This document shows, piece by piece, positions 1-9,100 of a DNA stretch of 64,000 nucleotides; the stretch's first letter is position 1, and every line of letters starts with the position of its first letter. The notes beneath the pieces are model-generated. The model was not told the origin of the DNA, made no database searches, and was given only the letters and a program-made list of their open reading frames with translations. The position numbers and the translations under genes were made by a program. The stretch comes from Marinobacter bryozoorum (GTDB lineage: Bacteria > Pseudomonadota > Gammaproteobacteria > Pseudomonadales > Oleiphilaceae), in contig NZ_JAKZAH010000018.1 of the NCBI RefSeq assembly GCF_023156245.1, positions 22,780-86,779 on the forward strand, in the 5' to 3' direction.

Positions 1-5
1 GCGCA

Positions 6-674
6 GTGATCGATCTGACCGGCCATACACCCTTTGGCTCCGGCGCCAACCGCGACTGCTACCGGCATCCGGACAATCCGGATCGTTGCCTTAAGGTGCT
101 TCAACCTGGCGCGATCCAGGCCCGTGCTGCTGAACAAACACTGCTGAAAAAACTACTGGGCAGGCGGCGCCTGAGCGACAACTTCCAGGAGCAGAGAGCC
201 TACGACCAGTCAGCGATTCGCAGGTTATCGGCAGCCCGGGAAGATCAACTCCTGTGGCAGCACCTGCCCAGGTTCCATGGCTGTACTGAAACCTCACTGG
301 GTGTTGCCAACGACTGTGAGCTGATCCTGGATTCGAGCGGCCAGCCCGCCCCCACCCTGGAGCACTGGCTCGGTAAACATGGCCTGGACCAACCCGCCAG
401 GGAGGCCGCCGAGCGACTTTGCCAGTGGCTGAGAACGACCGGCATACTCACCCGCAACCTGTTGCCCCAGAACCTGGTGATGACGGACCGAACCGGCCAG
501 TGGGAGCTGATTATTGTTGACGGACTGGGGGCACCGACCATACCGGACAGGCTGGCAGTGATGCCCTGGTGGCGCAGGCGTTACATGGATCGCCGAATCC
601 GTCGCTTCTGGTTGCGCCTTGAATGGGAAGCCTCGGGGCGCACAACCGACTGGAAACTGGCCGGAAAGCTCTGA
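6..674 (+). CDS. YrbL-like (PhoP regulatory network) protein
   Basis: 222 codons from a GTG at the window edge. The true start may lie just outside the window. The protein resembles the YrbL family, small proteins with a degenerate protein-kinase-like fold: an N-terminal strand with a glycine turn (FGSGANRDCYRHP), a lysine in RCLKV that would correspond to the ATP-binding lysine, and a late NLV...IIVDGLG segment in the place of the kinase metal-binding Asp. In enterobacteria yrbL is PhoP/PmrA-controlled, but its biochemical role is unknown. Here it precedes an acyltransferase and glycosyltransferases on the same strand, so a role in LPS assembly or core phosphorylation is plausible, though this is inference. 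The basic C-terminal tail (RRRYMDRRIRRF) could contact lipid. The family call rests on pattern recognition only. Confidence 0.7.
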   Translation: MIDLTGHTPFGSGANRDCYRHPDNPDRCLKVLQPGAIQARAAEQTLLKKLLGRRRLSDNFQEQRAYDQSAIRRLSAAREDQLLWQHLPRFHGCTETSLGVANDCELILDSSGQPAPTLEHWLGKHGLDQPAREAAERLCQWLRTTGILTRNLLPQNLVMTDRTGQWELIIVDGLGAPTIPDRLAVMPWWRRRYMDRRIRRFWLRLEWEASGRTTDWKLAGKL

Positions 675-752
675 AGCCAGGCGAACTTGCCGCAAACGGC
701 CATTGGTGATAGCTTCCTCCGGTCCATTAGTGCGACAGGATCCATCAAGCCC

Positions 753-1664
753 ATGGCGCTGACCAAATCGTCCCTGGCCCTCTTTGCCCTTCGTATCACT
801 GGCAAGCTGTCACTGAAGGCAGCACAGCGTGTGGGCCGGCTGCTTGGCACCCTGAGCTGGTGGTTACCAACACGCTCGAGGAAGGTCACCACCATCAATA
901 TCGACCTCAGCTTTCCCGAGCTGACCGAGACCGAGCGTCAGCGGCTGGTCCGCTCCAGCCTCCGGCACACCGGACAGACCTTCCTGGAAATCCCACTGAT
1001 GTGGGAGTGGCCAGTGGAGGACTGCCTGGCCCTGATACAGGAGGTGGAAGGCCTCGAGCTGATTGACAGCGCCTTGGCGGAAGGCCGCGGTGTGGTCCTG
1101 CTGGCCCCCCACCTGGGAAACTGGGAGCTGGCCGGCATCTATTTTTCGTCCCGCTACCAGATGGCGGCACTTTACAGTCCGCCGAACATGCCCGGGTTCG
1201 AAGACTACATGATACGGGTGCGGGAGCGGGCAGGCTCCACCCTGGTTCGCGGAGATCGCCGCGGACTGGTCAGAATGGTCAGCATCCTCAAAAGCGGCAG
1301 CATTGCCGGTATCCTGCCGGACCAGAGCCCACACAGGGACAGTGGCTACGCCCACGGCCCGTTCTTCGGGCACAAGGTGCGCACCATGACCCTCGCCTCC
1401 AAGCTGATCGCCAGGTCCGGGGCTGCGTCGTTTACCACCTTTGCCGAACGACTCAAGGACGGCCGGGGCTTCCGTATCATCATCCGTCCCACCGAGCCAG
1501 GCATCGACAGCAGCGACCCGGTGGAAGCGGTCACCGCCCTCAATCAGTCAGTGGAAAAATGCGTTCGGGAGATACCCGAGCAGTATCAGTGGGAATACAA
1601 GCGCTTCCGCCACCTCACCCCCGGCGAACCCCATCCCTATGACCCGGGCAGAGTCTGCAAGTAA
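753..1664 (+). CDS. LpxL/HtrB-family lipid A acyltransferase-like protein
   Basis: 303 aa from ATG 753. An in-frame TTG at 687 would add 22 residues that do not resemble the family. The catalytic HX4E motif HLGNWE lies at residues 120-125. Further along are the DQSPHRDSG region and a conserved basic PF(F)GH segment typical of late acyltransferases. Family members transfer acyl chains from acyl-ACP to Kdo2-lipid IVA at the inner face of the inner membrane, or to related glycolipids. The N-terminus has a hydrophobic stretch (LALFALRITG, then LLGTLSWWL) that would anchor it. At about 300 residues it matches the normal family length. It lies between a YrbL-like gene and LPS glycosyltransferases, in keeping with lipid A or LPS assembly. 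Which acyl position it modifies cannot be told from sequence alone. Confidence 0.85.
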   Translation: MALTKSSLALFALRITGKLSLKAAQRVGRLLGTLSWWLPTRSRKVTTINIDLSFPELTETERQRLVRSSLRHTGQTFLEIPLMWEWPVEDCLALIQEVEGLELIDSALAEGRGVVLLAPHLGNWELAGIYFSSRYQMAALYSPPNMPGFEDYMIRVRERAGSTLVRGDRRGLVRMVSILKSGSIAGILPDQSPHRDSGYAHGPFFGHKVRTMTLASKLIARSGAASFTTFAERLKDGRGFRIIIRPTEPGIDSSDPVEAVTALNQSVEKCVREIPEQYQWEYKRFRHLTPGEPHPYDPGRVCK

Positions 1665-1732
1665 GCTGCCCTGTTACCGGTTCGCAGCCGTCTCAGGTTA
1701 ATCCCTGACAGGCAGGCGGTGCGTCGGCTGTG

Positions 1733-1738
1733 TATAAT
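1733..1738 (+). promoter_or_regulatory. Candidate -10 box for the 1762-4718 operon
   Basis: A perfect TATAAT sits 23 bp upstream of the ATG at 1762, in the 97-bp gap after the acyltransferase gene. No good -35 box is seen at 16-18 bp spacing; CTGACA at 1705-1710 is too far away (22 bp). It would drive the three overlapping or adjacent genes 1762-4718. Confidence 0.4.
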
Positions 1739-1761
1739 CCTGTGCTGTTCTCAGAGCAACG

Positions 1762-2631
1762 ATGTCGGTACCTATGTCCCAGCACCCAGTAACACCGCAA
1801 TCCATAGGCGTGGTAATCACCACCTATAATTCCCCTGCCTGGCTCGCAAAGGTGCTGACCGGCTATGAGAGCCAGTCTGACAAGGACTTCCGGGTGATCA
1901 TCGCGGATGATGGCTCAACCGACGAGACGCGGCAGCTGATCGAGCGCTTCCGTGAGCGTGGCATCCTCACGATCGACCATGTATGGCATGAGGATAACGG
2001 TTTCCGCAAATGCCAGATCCTGAACAAGGCCATCCGCGAGACTGACTGCGACTACCTGGTCTTCACCGATGGCGACTGCATTCCCGAACCGGGCTTTATT
2101 GCCACCCACCGGCGGCTGGCGGAGCCGGGGCACTTCCTTTCCGGCGGTTACATCAAGCTCACCATGCCGGTATCCGAGAAGATCACTGACGACGATATTC
2201 GCAGCGGCGTGATTTTCAAGCCGGAGTGGCTGGTTGCCAATGGCCAACCGAAGAGCCATAAACTCTGGAAGCTGTCCCCCTCAAAGGGGTTCCGCAAACT
2301 GCTTAATGCTGTTACCCCGGCAGCGGCAAGCTGGAACGGCATGAACAGCTCCACCTGGACCCGCGACCTGGTCGCCGTCAACGGCTTCAACGAAGACATG
2401 CAATACGGTGGCCTTGACCGGGAGCTGGGCGAGCGCCTGTGGAACTACGGTCACAAGTCCAGGCAGATCCGTTACAGCACCGTATGCCTGCACCTGGACC
2501 ACGCCCGTGGTTATTCCAAACCCGAGATCTGGGAGAAGAACCGGGCCATCCGCAAGGCCGTCAAGGAGCAGAAAACCTGGTGGGCCGAAAACGGTATCGA
2601 GAAATCACGCTCTGAGTCTGCCGGCGCCTGA
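1762..2631 (+). CDS. Family 2 glycosyltransferase
   Basis: 289 aa. This is a GT-A fold enzyme. TTYNSPAW near residue 20 opens the nucleotide-binding half, DDGSTDE lies near 49-55, and the metal-binding DxD-like TDGD is at 102-105. A C-terminal galactosyltransferase-type half contains WNGMNSSTWTRDLVAVNGF and GGLDRELGERL, where the acidic DRE would bind acceptor. No membrane segment is present, so it should act at the cytoplasmic face on a lipid-linked acceptor. ATG 1762 is used; a second in-frame ATG at 1774 is possible. The next gene starts 3 bp after the stop, so the two are translationally linked. It probably adds one sugar to the LPS core or O-chain; donor and linkage are unknown. Confidence 0.85.
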   Translation: MSVPMSQHPVTPQSIGVVITTYNSPAWLAKVLTGYESQSDKDFRVIIADDGSTDETRQLIERFRERGILTIDHVWHEDNGFRKCQILNKAIRETDCDYLVFTDGDCIPEPGFIATHRRLAEPGHFLSGGYIKLTMPVSEKITDDDIRSGVIFKPEWLVANGQPKSHKLWKLSPSKGFRKLLNAVTPAAASWNGMNSSTWTRDLVAVNGFNEDMQYGGLDRELGERLWNYGHKSRQIRYSTVCLHLDHARGYSKPEIWEKNRAIRKAVKEQKTWWAENGIEKSRSESAGA

Positions 2632-2634
2632 CCC

Positions 2635-3792
2635 ATGAGAACCCTGGTCGTTATCCACAGCCTGAAAATGGGCGGCATGGAGCGGGTCGCAGTGAACCTG
2701 GCCGACGCCTTTGCCGAACAGGGCCATGACAGCCACCTGCTGGCCTGCCGTGACCGCCCCAATGACCTGAAACCGGCCGACAACCGGGTTACCCTGCACC
2801 ATTGGGACCAGCTAAGGCACCTGATGGCTTCGGTCATCGGTATCCCCGTGTTCCTGCTCTCTCGCCTGTTGCTGGGCGTGATACTGCCCCGCTCCCATTT
2901 CATGTGGGTAGGCTGGCTGCAGGGGTGGCTGCTGAAACAACATATCCGGAAGCTGGAGAAGCAGCACGGTCGCTTCGATCGCATCATTTTCCGGGGCCTG
3001 GGTACCTTCAAGTATTTCTGGTCTTTTCGGGATGATCGTTGCGTCTACGTGCTGGAAAATGTCATCCACTATGACCGACCGTTATGGCAGAAGCGGTGGG
3101 AGTGGAAGCTGGTCTTCGATAACCGTCACCTGGTCTGCGTGTCATCGGGTGTTATGGAATCCGCTGAGGAGGCCTTTGCCCTGGGCAGGATTAGCCCCAA
3201 AAGCCTGAGGGTGATCACCAACCCCTGCCCGGTGGAATCGATCCAGGCCCTGGCCCAGGAAAGCGACCCGGATATCCCTGACACCCCCTACATCGTCAAC
3301 GTCGCCCGCCTGGTACCCCAGAAGGGCCACGCCTTGCTGATGGAAGCCTTCGCCCGGGCCGATATCCCTCATCAACTGGTCATTGTCGGCGAAGGCCCCC
3401 TGCGGGAAGAGCTGGAGCAGAAAGCCAGGGATCTCGGCATTGCCGACCGGGTTCTGTTCGCCGGCAAGCGCCGTAACCCCTACCCCTGGATGCGCAGGGC
3501 CGACCTGTTCGTGCTGGCCTCTGAATACGAGGGGCTGGGCATTGTGCTGACCGAGGCACTGGCGTGTGGAACACCCATTCTCTCCACAGACAGCCGCGGC
3601 GGCGTCCGGTTCGTTTTCCAGGGTGAACTTGAGCTGTACCTGACCCCACCAACGCCGGAAGGCCTGGCGGCGGGACTGGAGCGCACCATTAGCGAACTCC
3701 CCATCACGATCAGGCCTGAGTGGCTGGCACCTTTCCGCAGTGACGTGGTGGTCAGTGCATTCCTTACAGCACCTGGGGAGTCACAGACATGA
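2635..3792 (+). CDS. Family 4 glycosyltransferase
   Basis: 385 aa with GT-B fold. The N-terminal half starts with a nucleotide-sugar-enzyme-like segment VVIHSLKMGGMERVAVNLAD. The C-terminal GT4 domain begins near residue 215 (YIVNVARLVPQKGHALLMEAF), continues through VIVGEGPLREELE, and carries the EX7E-type donor site SEYEGLGIVLTEALACGTPI. These are typical of retaining GT4 enzymes that use UDP- or GDP-sugars. It overlaps the next gene by 4 bp (ATGA), so both belong to the same operon as the preceding GT2. It has no signal peptide. Specificity cannot be assigned. Confidence 0.87.
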   Translation: MRTLVVIHSLKMGGMERVAVNLADAFAEQGHDSHLLACRDRPNDLKPADNRVTLHHWDQLRHLMASVIGIPVFLLSRLLLGVILPRSHFMWVGWLQGWLLKQHIRKLEKQHGRFDRIIFRGLGTFKYFWSFRDDRCVYVLENVIHYDRPLWQKRWEWKLVFDNRHLVCVSSGVMESAEEAFALGRISPKSLRVITNPCPVESIQALAQESDPDIPDTPYIVNVARLVPQKGHALLMEAFARADIPHQLVIVGEGPLREELEQKARDLGIADRVLFAGKRRNPYPWMRRADLFVLASEYEGLGIVLTEALACGTPILSTDSRGGVRFVFQGELELYLTPPTPEGLAAGLERTISELPITIRPEWLAPFRSDVVVSAFLTAPGESQT

Positions 3793-4718
3793 AGACAGCG
3801 TCGCCCCTGCCTCTGAACATCCTGGTCGCGGGTATCTACTGGTCCGGCTCAGGGGCGGTCGTGGACTACCTGAAAGGCCACCCAGACTGCGTTGTACCCC
3901 GGGGCGAGTTTACCGACTTCAAGCGTCAGGGCCGGATTGGCAGCATGCTCGAGGCAGCGTCGGGCAAAGAGGCCCGACAACTGGCACGCCGGATGTGGCT
4001 TGAAACCGCCCTTGGCAAGCTGCCTGCCGCTGCGTGGAAGCAGCGCAAGGTGAGTGCCCCCTCAGAACTGCCGCTGAAGGAGCAGATGTTTCATAACCGC
4101 CTGAAACTTGAGTACCTGAAGCAGTATCGCGCCCACCTTGCTGCGGGCGGTGCACCCTCCGACGATAGCGTGTGGAACCAGTGGTTTCAGGCGCTGAGCG
4201 CAAGGCTGGCCGGTAACCACCAGGCCGTGGTCTGGAACCAGCCCATCTGGGTAGGCAAGCACGAGGCATGCTGGCCTGGTGTGTTCAGCCCCTACCGGCT
4301 GGTGGTCGTTCACCGGGACCCGCAGGACCAGTTTGCGGAGGTAGTGCGCCAGGGCAAGATTGGCAAACGTAAGTCCGATCCAGCTTTCGACGACTCGGAA
4401 CAGGACGATATTGCCTATGTTCTCAAGGGGATTGCCGCAAAAATGGCGCACCTGAAGGCACTGGAACAGACCTTGCCTATGGGCCACCTGTTAACCGTCA
4501 ACTTTGAAACCTTCGTAAAAGACCACTCCCGTGAGGCGGAGCGCATCACCCGGTACCTGGGCCTGGAAAATCGTCAGGGCAATGACGCCCCCTTCGACCC
4601 CAGCCAGTCCATCAAAAACATCGGCATTGGCCAGGAAGAAAAGATTCAGTCCATGCTGAAGCCCTACCGGCCACTGGTGGACCGGCTATACGCGCTTCGG
4701 GAACAACTCCAGGAATGA
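3789..4718 (+). CDS. Sulfotransferase-like protein
   Basis: 309 aa. Near the N-terminus, ILVAGIYWSGSGAVVDYL (residues 11-28) matches the PAPS 5'-phosphosulfate-binding loop of sulfotransferases. A later segment around residue 170 (VVVHRDPQDQFAEVVRQG) matches the 3'-phosphate-binding motif RDPxxQ. The C-terminal part (FVKDHSREAERITRYLGL) resembles the helix that closes the PAPS site. The enzyme would therefore move sulfate from PAPS to a sugar hydroxyl. It overlaps the GT4 gene by 4 bp, so its substrate is probably the glycan made by this operon. CysC at 44.7 kb could supply PAPS. The acceptor is unknown, and the overall match is to the superfamily rather than a characterised member. Confidence 0.7.
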   Translation: MKTASPLPLNILVAGIYWSGSGAVVDYLKGHPDCVVPRGEFTDFKRQGRIGSMLEAASGKEARQLARRMWLETALGKLPAAAWKQRKVSAPSELPLKEQMFHNRLKLEYLKQYRAHLAAGGAPSDDSVWNQWFQALSARLAGNHQAVVWNQPIWVGKHEACWPGVFSPYRLVVVHRDPQDQFAEVVRQGKIGKRKSDPAFDDSEQDDIAYVLKGIAAKMAHLKALEQTLPMGHLLTVNFETFVKDHSREAERITRYLGLENRQGNDAPFDPSQSIKNIGIGQEEKIQSMLKPYRPLVDRLYALREQLQE

Positions 4719-4734
4719 TCGCCCGGCCGCAGGT

Positions 4735-5514
4735 TCAGTCAAGCAGGCAATAGGTGTCCAGCTTGCCGGAGGCCGCCATGGCCTCATAGGCTTTCAGCTC
4801 TTCGGCTGTGTCCACTTCCAGCCACCCGTTATTCACCAGGCAGGCCTGTACCAGCCACCCGGCATCGATCAGTCCCTGCACCAGGCTGGTCATGTACATA
4901 TTATCGAAATCCTTGCCATCATAGCGGGCCTCTCGGTCGAGCCCGTCGAAGAATGCCTTGAACGCCGCCACCTGGTCACCACGTATCTTTATCAAACCCA
5001 TGTATTGAGCCTGGACCTGGTCATAGCTTTCTGGTTTCTTGCCAAGCTCCATAACCTGCCCCTTATCGTCCATCCGGAAGGTTTCGGCGTCATCCAGCGG
5101 CTCATCCATGCGCAGTTTCCAGAGTCGTTTCCACTCCCGGTCCGCGGCCAGGCAGACCGGAGCATCGCAGTCGAGCACCGCCTGCAGGACGCGGGGCTCA
5201 TAGACAATATCCCCGTAACTGATCAGCAGGTCTTCGCCATCGAGCATCCGGTCACGGGCCGCAAACAAGGTCAGCACCATATTGGTCTGGTCAAAGCGCG
5301 GGTTAATCACTATGTCGCAACCAGGAGCGTCCAGGTCATTCGCCCGGTAGCCACCAATAACGGTGATGCCGGACTCAACGCCGCAACGGGTCATGGCGGC
5401 CAGCTGTCGGTGGAGCAAGGGTTTGCCTGCGAGCTCTACCATGCACTTGGGACGGTCATTGGTATAGGGACGAAGCCGGGTACCCTGCCCCGCCGCCAGA
5501 ATCAGTGTCTGCAT
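4735..5514 (-). CDS. CTP:phosphoglutamine cytidylyltransferase-like nucleotidyltransferase (Cj1416-like)
   Basis: 259 aa from the ATG at 5514; a 25-residue upstream extension is unlike the family. It is a sugar-1-phosphate-type nucleotidyltransferase: LILAAGQGTRLRP at residues 4-16 binds the nucleotide, and the catalytic-type lysine is in DRPKCMVEL. YGDIVYEP holds the metal-binding Asp. General annotation would call it a phosphocholine cytidylyltransferase-like protein. The neighbours point elsewhere: the gene overlaps a class-I glutaminase-like hydrolase, which overlaps a PEP-synthase-like kinase, the same order as Campylobacter jejuni cj1418-cj1417-cj1416. There Cj1416 transfers CMP from CTP to L-glutamine phosphate. 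I infer the same step here. It is the last gene of the minus-strand operon and converges on the sulfotransferase gene 16 bp away. Confidence 0.8.
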   Translation of the reverse strand: MQTLILAAGQGTRLRPYTNDRPKCMVELAGKPLLHRQLAAMTRCGVESGITVIGGYRANDLDAPGCDIVINPRFDQTNMVLTLFAARDRMLDGEDLLISYGDIVYEPRVLQAVLDCDAPVCLAADREWKRLWKLRMDEPLDDAETFRMDDKGQVMELGKKPESYDQVQAQYMGLIKIRGDQVAAFKAFFDGLDREARYDGKDFDNMYMTSLVQGLIDAGWLVQACLVNNGWLEVDTAEELKAYEAMAASGKLDTYCLLD

Positions 5515-6146
5515 AAACCTTCTCTGAAAATTCGGTTGAAAAGTGCCTTGTCTGCCTCTCGGAAAGGCGTCTCCCGCTCCGGGTGCCACATGATCCCAGC
5601 CCAGGGAAGGGATTTGTGAGTGAAGGCTTCAATAAAGCCATCTTCACTGAAGAGCTGGGGGATCAGTTCAGGGGCGAGGCCACCGGCCGGTACACCCCAG
5701 TCGTGGAAACTGTTCACCTCGGTAAAGGCGTCGAAAGCGATTTCAGATGGCGTGCCCTGGAGCTGATGGCGAACAGCGGTGTGCCCCGGGACGGGCTCGA
5801 GGCGACCACCGAGCCAGTGGTTGAGCATCTGCATGCCCCGGCAGACCCCAAGCACCGGAATCCGTCGGGAGCGGGCCAGGGACAGACATGCCGCTTCCGT
5901 CCGGTCCCGTTCCCGGGCCTGGTTACTGCCGCCGACCAGACTGGAAAGATCATTGCCGCCGGTCAGTACCACGCCGTCCACGGCCTGGCCATCCAGCCAC
6001 TGCTCCGGCGACCGCAGGCTGTTGGGAACCGGCAAGGCCACCAGCCCCAGCGCCTCCAGGAAGGGGGCCCACTGCTGATCCAGGCAGTCACGGCGTTCGC
6101 CGTGGGAGGCAACGACCTCCACCCGCTGGGTAATGGCAATCCGCAT
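5502..6146 (-). CDS. Class I glutamine amidotransferase-fold hydrolase, probable gamma-glutamyl-CDP-amidate hydrolase (Cj1417-like)
   Basis: 214 aa. The catalytic triad is visible: Cys102 in GVCRGMQ, and His188 and Glu190 in MWHPE, plus the oxyanion segment LTGGNDLS at 61-68. The sequence is of the PuuD / gamma-glutamyl-GABA hydrolase branch. These enzymes cleave a gamma-glutamyl amide through a thioester. In Campylobacter, Cj1417 of this type removes glutamate from gamma-glutamyl-CDP-amidate to leave cytidine diphosphoramidate. The start ATG shares one base with the stop of the upstream kinase gene, and the 3' end overlaps the cytidylyltransferase gene by 13 bp, so all three should be made together. 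Putrescine catabolism is the alternative, but no puuABC genes are nearby. Confidence 0.82.
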   Translation of the reverse strand: MRIAITQRVEVVASHGERRDCLDQQWAPFLEALGLVALPVPNSLRSPEQWLDGQAVDGVVLTGGNDLSSLVGGSNQARERDRTEAACLSLARSRRIPVLGVCRGMQMLNHWLGGRLEPVPGHTAVRHQLQGTPSEIAFDAFTEVNSFHDWGVPAGGLAPELIPQLFSEDGFIEAFTHKSLPWAGIMWHPERETPFREADKALFNRIFREGLCRH

Positions 6147-9100
6147 CAGTGAACCACCTCCAGCCGCTTGTTGGCCGGATCGAGCTCCACTACCGCAGCA
6201 CCCGCCAGGCGGGCATACCGCGCCTCACCGACACCAATGGCGGCGGGCAGGCCAAACTCTGCAGCGCGGATCGCCATATGGGAATTGGCGCCACCATACA
6301 GGGTTACCAGGCCCGCAATGCCATGGCCGAAGAGCCAGTCGTATCCCGGGTCAGCCTGGGGAATCAGGACAATGCGACCGGCCAGCGACGGGCGATCTGC
6401 TTCGGCCGCCAGTCCGTCCGATGACAGGTCCACGCATTCCGCCTGAACCCGGCTGGCACCAATATAATTGGCATGGCTATCCGCAAACAAAAAGCCCTGA
6501 AAGTCCTCCTGGCAGGTCAGCAATGGCGGCAACTCCACCAGGGCCGCCCCCCTAGCCGCCTCATATCCCTCTTCCGCCTGCTGTGCAAGCCAGCGCCCGA
6601 CATCGTTCACTTCCGCGGTGCCCGCCCTCAGCGCTGAAAGGGCTTCGACAGGAATACGGGCCATTTGCTCGCGGTCAATACCATGGCCAGCGCCAAACTC
6701 CGCCAGGCAGTCCAGGGCCAGTGAAAGATGGCGGGTAAACTCGAACTTTGCCAGCTCACGACCTTCAATCGCGCCGCGCAGAAACCCCTCCACCAGCCCG
6801 GGTTCGGAGGGCAAGCCTGACTGTGCCAGGGCCTCCAGAAACGTATTGCGCTCAGCCTGCCACAGATCCGGGGTCGCCTGGCTGGCCCGGCCCGATGCAC
6901 CATGACCGCCACGTTCCACCACCGGGCGCAAGTAGGTATCCGGCAACTCTCCGTAGCTGGCCGAGGTAATATCGTAGGTGCCCGGGCGCAGGTGCCCCCA
7001 GGTTTCCACCAGCTCCGCAAAGGATCGCTTGCCTTGCCGAACCAGCTCCGCATCCTCGGTAAACCGGTGAGAGACAGTGCGGATCGACTGCATGAAAGCC
7101 TCCATCGCCGCCCCCGACAGCACCCCCTCGGACACCGCTGAGCGCAATAACGTCACCGCCACAAAGGCACTGCGGGCCAGGTGTGAGAAGGTACAGGTGC
7201 CATACCGCCGACACTCCTCCAGCAATGCCAACGCCTTGTCCAGGGGCGGCAAGGCGGTCCCACGCAGCCGCTCGAAGCGCTGCCTGAACCCATCCACTGC
7301 GGCCAGGTCAGCTTCCGTCCTGTGAAATGCGGCAGTGGTTATGGCCCGAAGCCCCTCAGACACTTCGTCAAGCTCTCCGGCACTGAACGTCCCATGGGTT
7401 TGCAGGCGCTCGCGCCAGTGCTGGAAGTCAAGGGAGTAACAGGTAGGGACGACCTCGAACTCAACCTTGTCATGCAAGTGGGGATGGGCCTGCAGCCAGT
7501 CCAGGTAGAAATCCACCAGCCGCCCCGCCAGGTCATCGCTCAGGGTGGCCGGAACAAAGGAGTTAAAGCTGGCACGAATATCAATATAGGGATGGCCTGC
7601 AAACTGGACCAGTAACGGTTGCGGGCGCACATCCCGGTAACCGTATTCAGCCCTTTGCCGGGCCCAGACATCGTCAAGGATCAGGTAACGGTAGAGGCTT
7701 GCGGCCAGGCGACCTGGCCGGGTGCCAATAATCTCGGCTGGATTCCAGTCCGGCATCACGCCAAACATCGTCCTGCGACCGACCAGGAAAGGACCGGGCG
7801 CCTGCAGCTCCGCAAAGCGTGCCTGTGCCCGCATCATGGCCTCTTCGGCCGCATCGGCGCTGTCCAGTTCATGCTGCACCGCAATGGGACGCACCTGGAG
7901 GATATGGATCAAACCGCCTTCGGAAATGGCAAATTCGATATCCAGCGAATCGAAATCCAACAGCGACTCCACCTCCCGCAACGCGGGTACCAGGCCTGCC
8001 AGGTTATCGGGAATATTGCAGTGCCCGTCCGGAGCACTGCGGTGCAGAAAAAGTGTCTTGTGCTCGCGGCTCGAGCCGCTGGTGATGGACTCGGTGCTGC
8101 GGGTGATATCGTCGTAGTTAATCACATAATAGGGTGCGCCGGTCGCCAGTACGCGAGTGAATGCCACACCGCTGGCAACCACGCTCTCCAGCATCGGCTG
8201 CACCAGCACCTGGTTCTCCGGATGTCCGTCCGGGTAGGACGCAATCACCTCATCAATCGCAGCACTTAGCGCCTGCGCCGACGCCCGCTCAATGTTCAGC
8301 AGGCTGGTATAGGCGCCGGCGTTGGACACACCAAACCCATCCTCCGACAGGGCGCTGCTGCGCACAACCAACCGGTCGGAATCAGCAAGGCGGCGGGAAA
8401 TGTCTGAGAGAATGTCAGACGGATTTTCCTGCCAGGCTGACACCGTGAAGCTGACCTGGTCCTCAATACGACTGCAACTCACCATCCCCTGTAGCCGATG
8501 CAGGGTCTGGGCCTTGGTTCCCAGGATGAAACGGCTGAGATCACTGGGGTCATTGAGTTCCGCCCAGTCGCCAGCCACGTCCACGGCTTCCGTGGAAAAG
8601 CCCCTGACCCGCAAGTATTCCACCAGCTGCGAAAGGCTGCCGCTGCGGAAGGCCCCGGGGAGCTGGTCCCGGTGCTGGTCAAGGTATGCCACAACCCGGG
8701 GCGACAGCTTCACCAACCCCACAAATTCCGCATCCGCCAACTCCGGTAAAATATCACGCCCCAGCCGGGTCACCTGGGAACCGTGAAGATTGACCTTTTC
8801 ACACCGGACAAGGTCGTCGCCTGTGCGGTCCACCCGCGACCGCCAGTGGGTGTCCACCAGCATAGCGATATCGGCGGTATTGTCAGCCAGCGCGCCCACA
8901 GACGACTGACGAAACAGAATGTCGGCAAAGGAAACATAGTGGGTGAAACGGTCATTCAGTGGCGCTTCCAGCAGTGATGCCGCAGCGCCGGTAGTTGCCC
9001 AGTTGGCGTTAACCACATAGTGGAGATCCGGGTAGCACTGGGCCACCTCATCCAGCTGGTAGCCACCGACAAAGTGAATCTCCGGGTCCGTACTGGCCAT

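Noticed and set aside
5502..6146. Putrescine-catabolism enzyme PuuD
   Set aside because: The fold and triad match, but no puu genes are near and the gene overlaps the kinase and cytidylyltransferase genes of a phosphoramidate-like triad.
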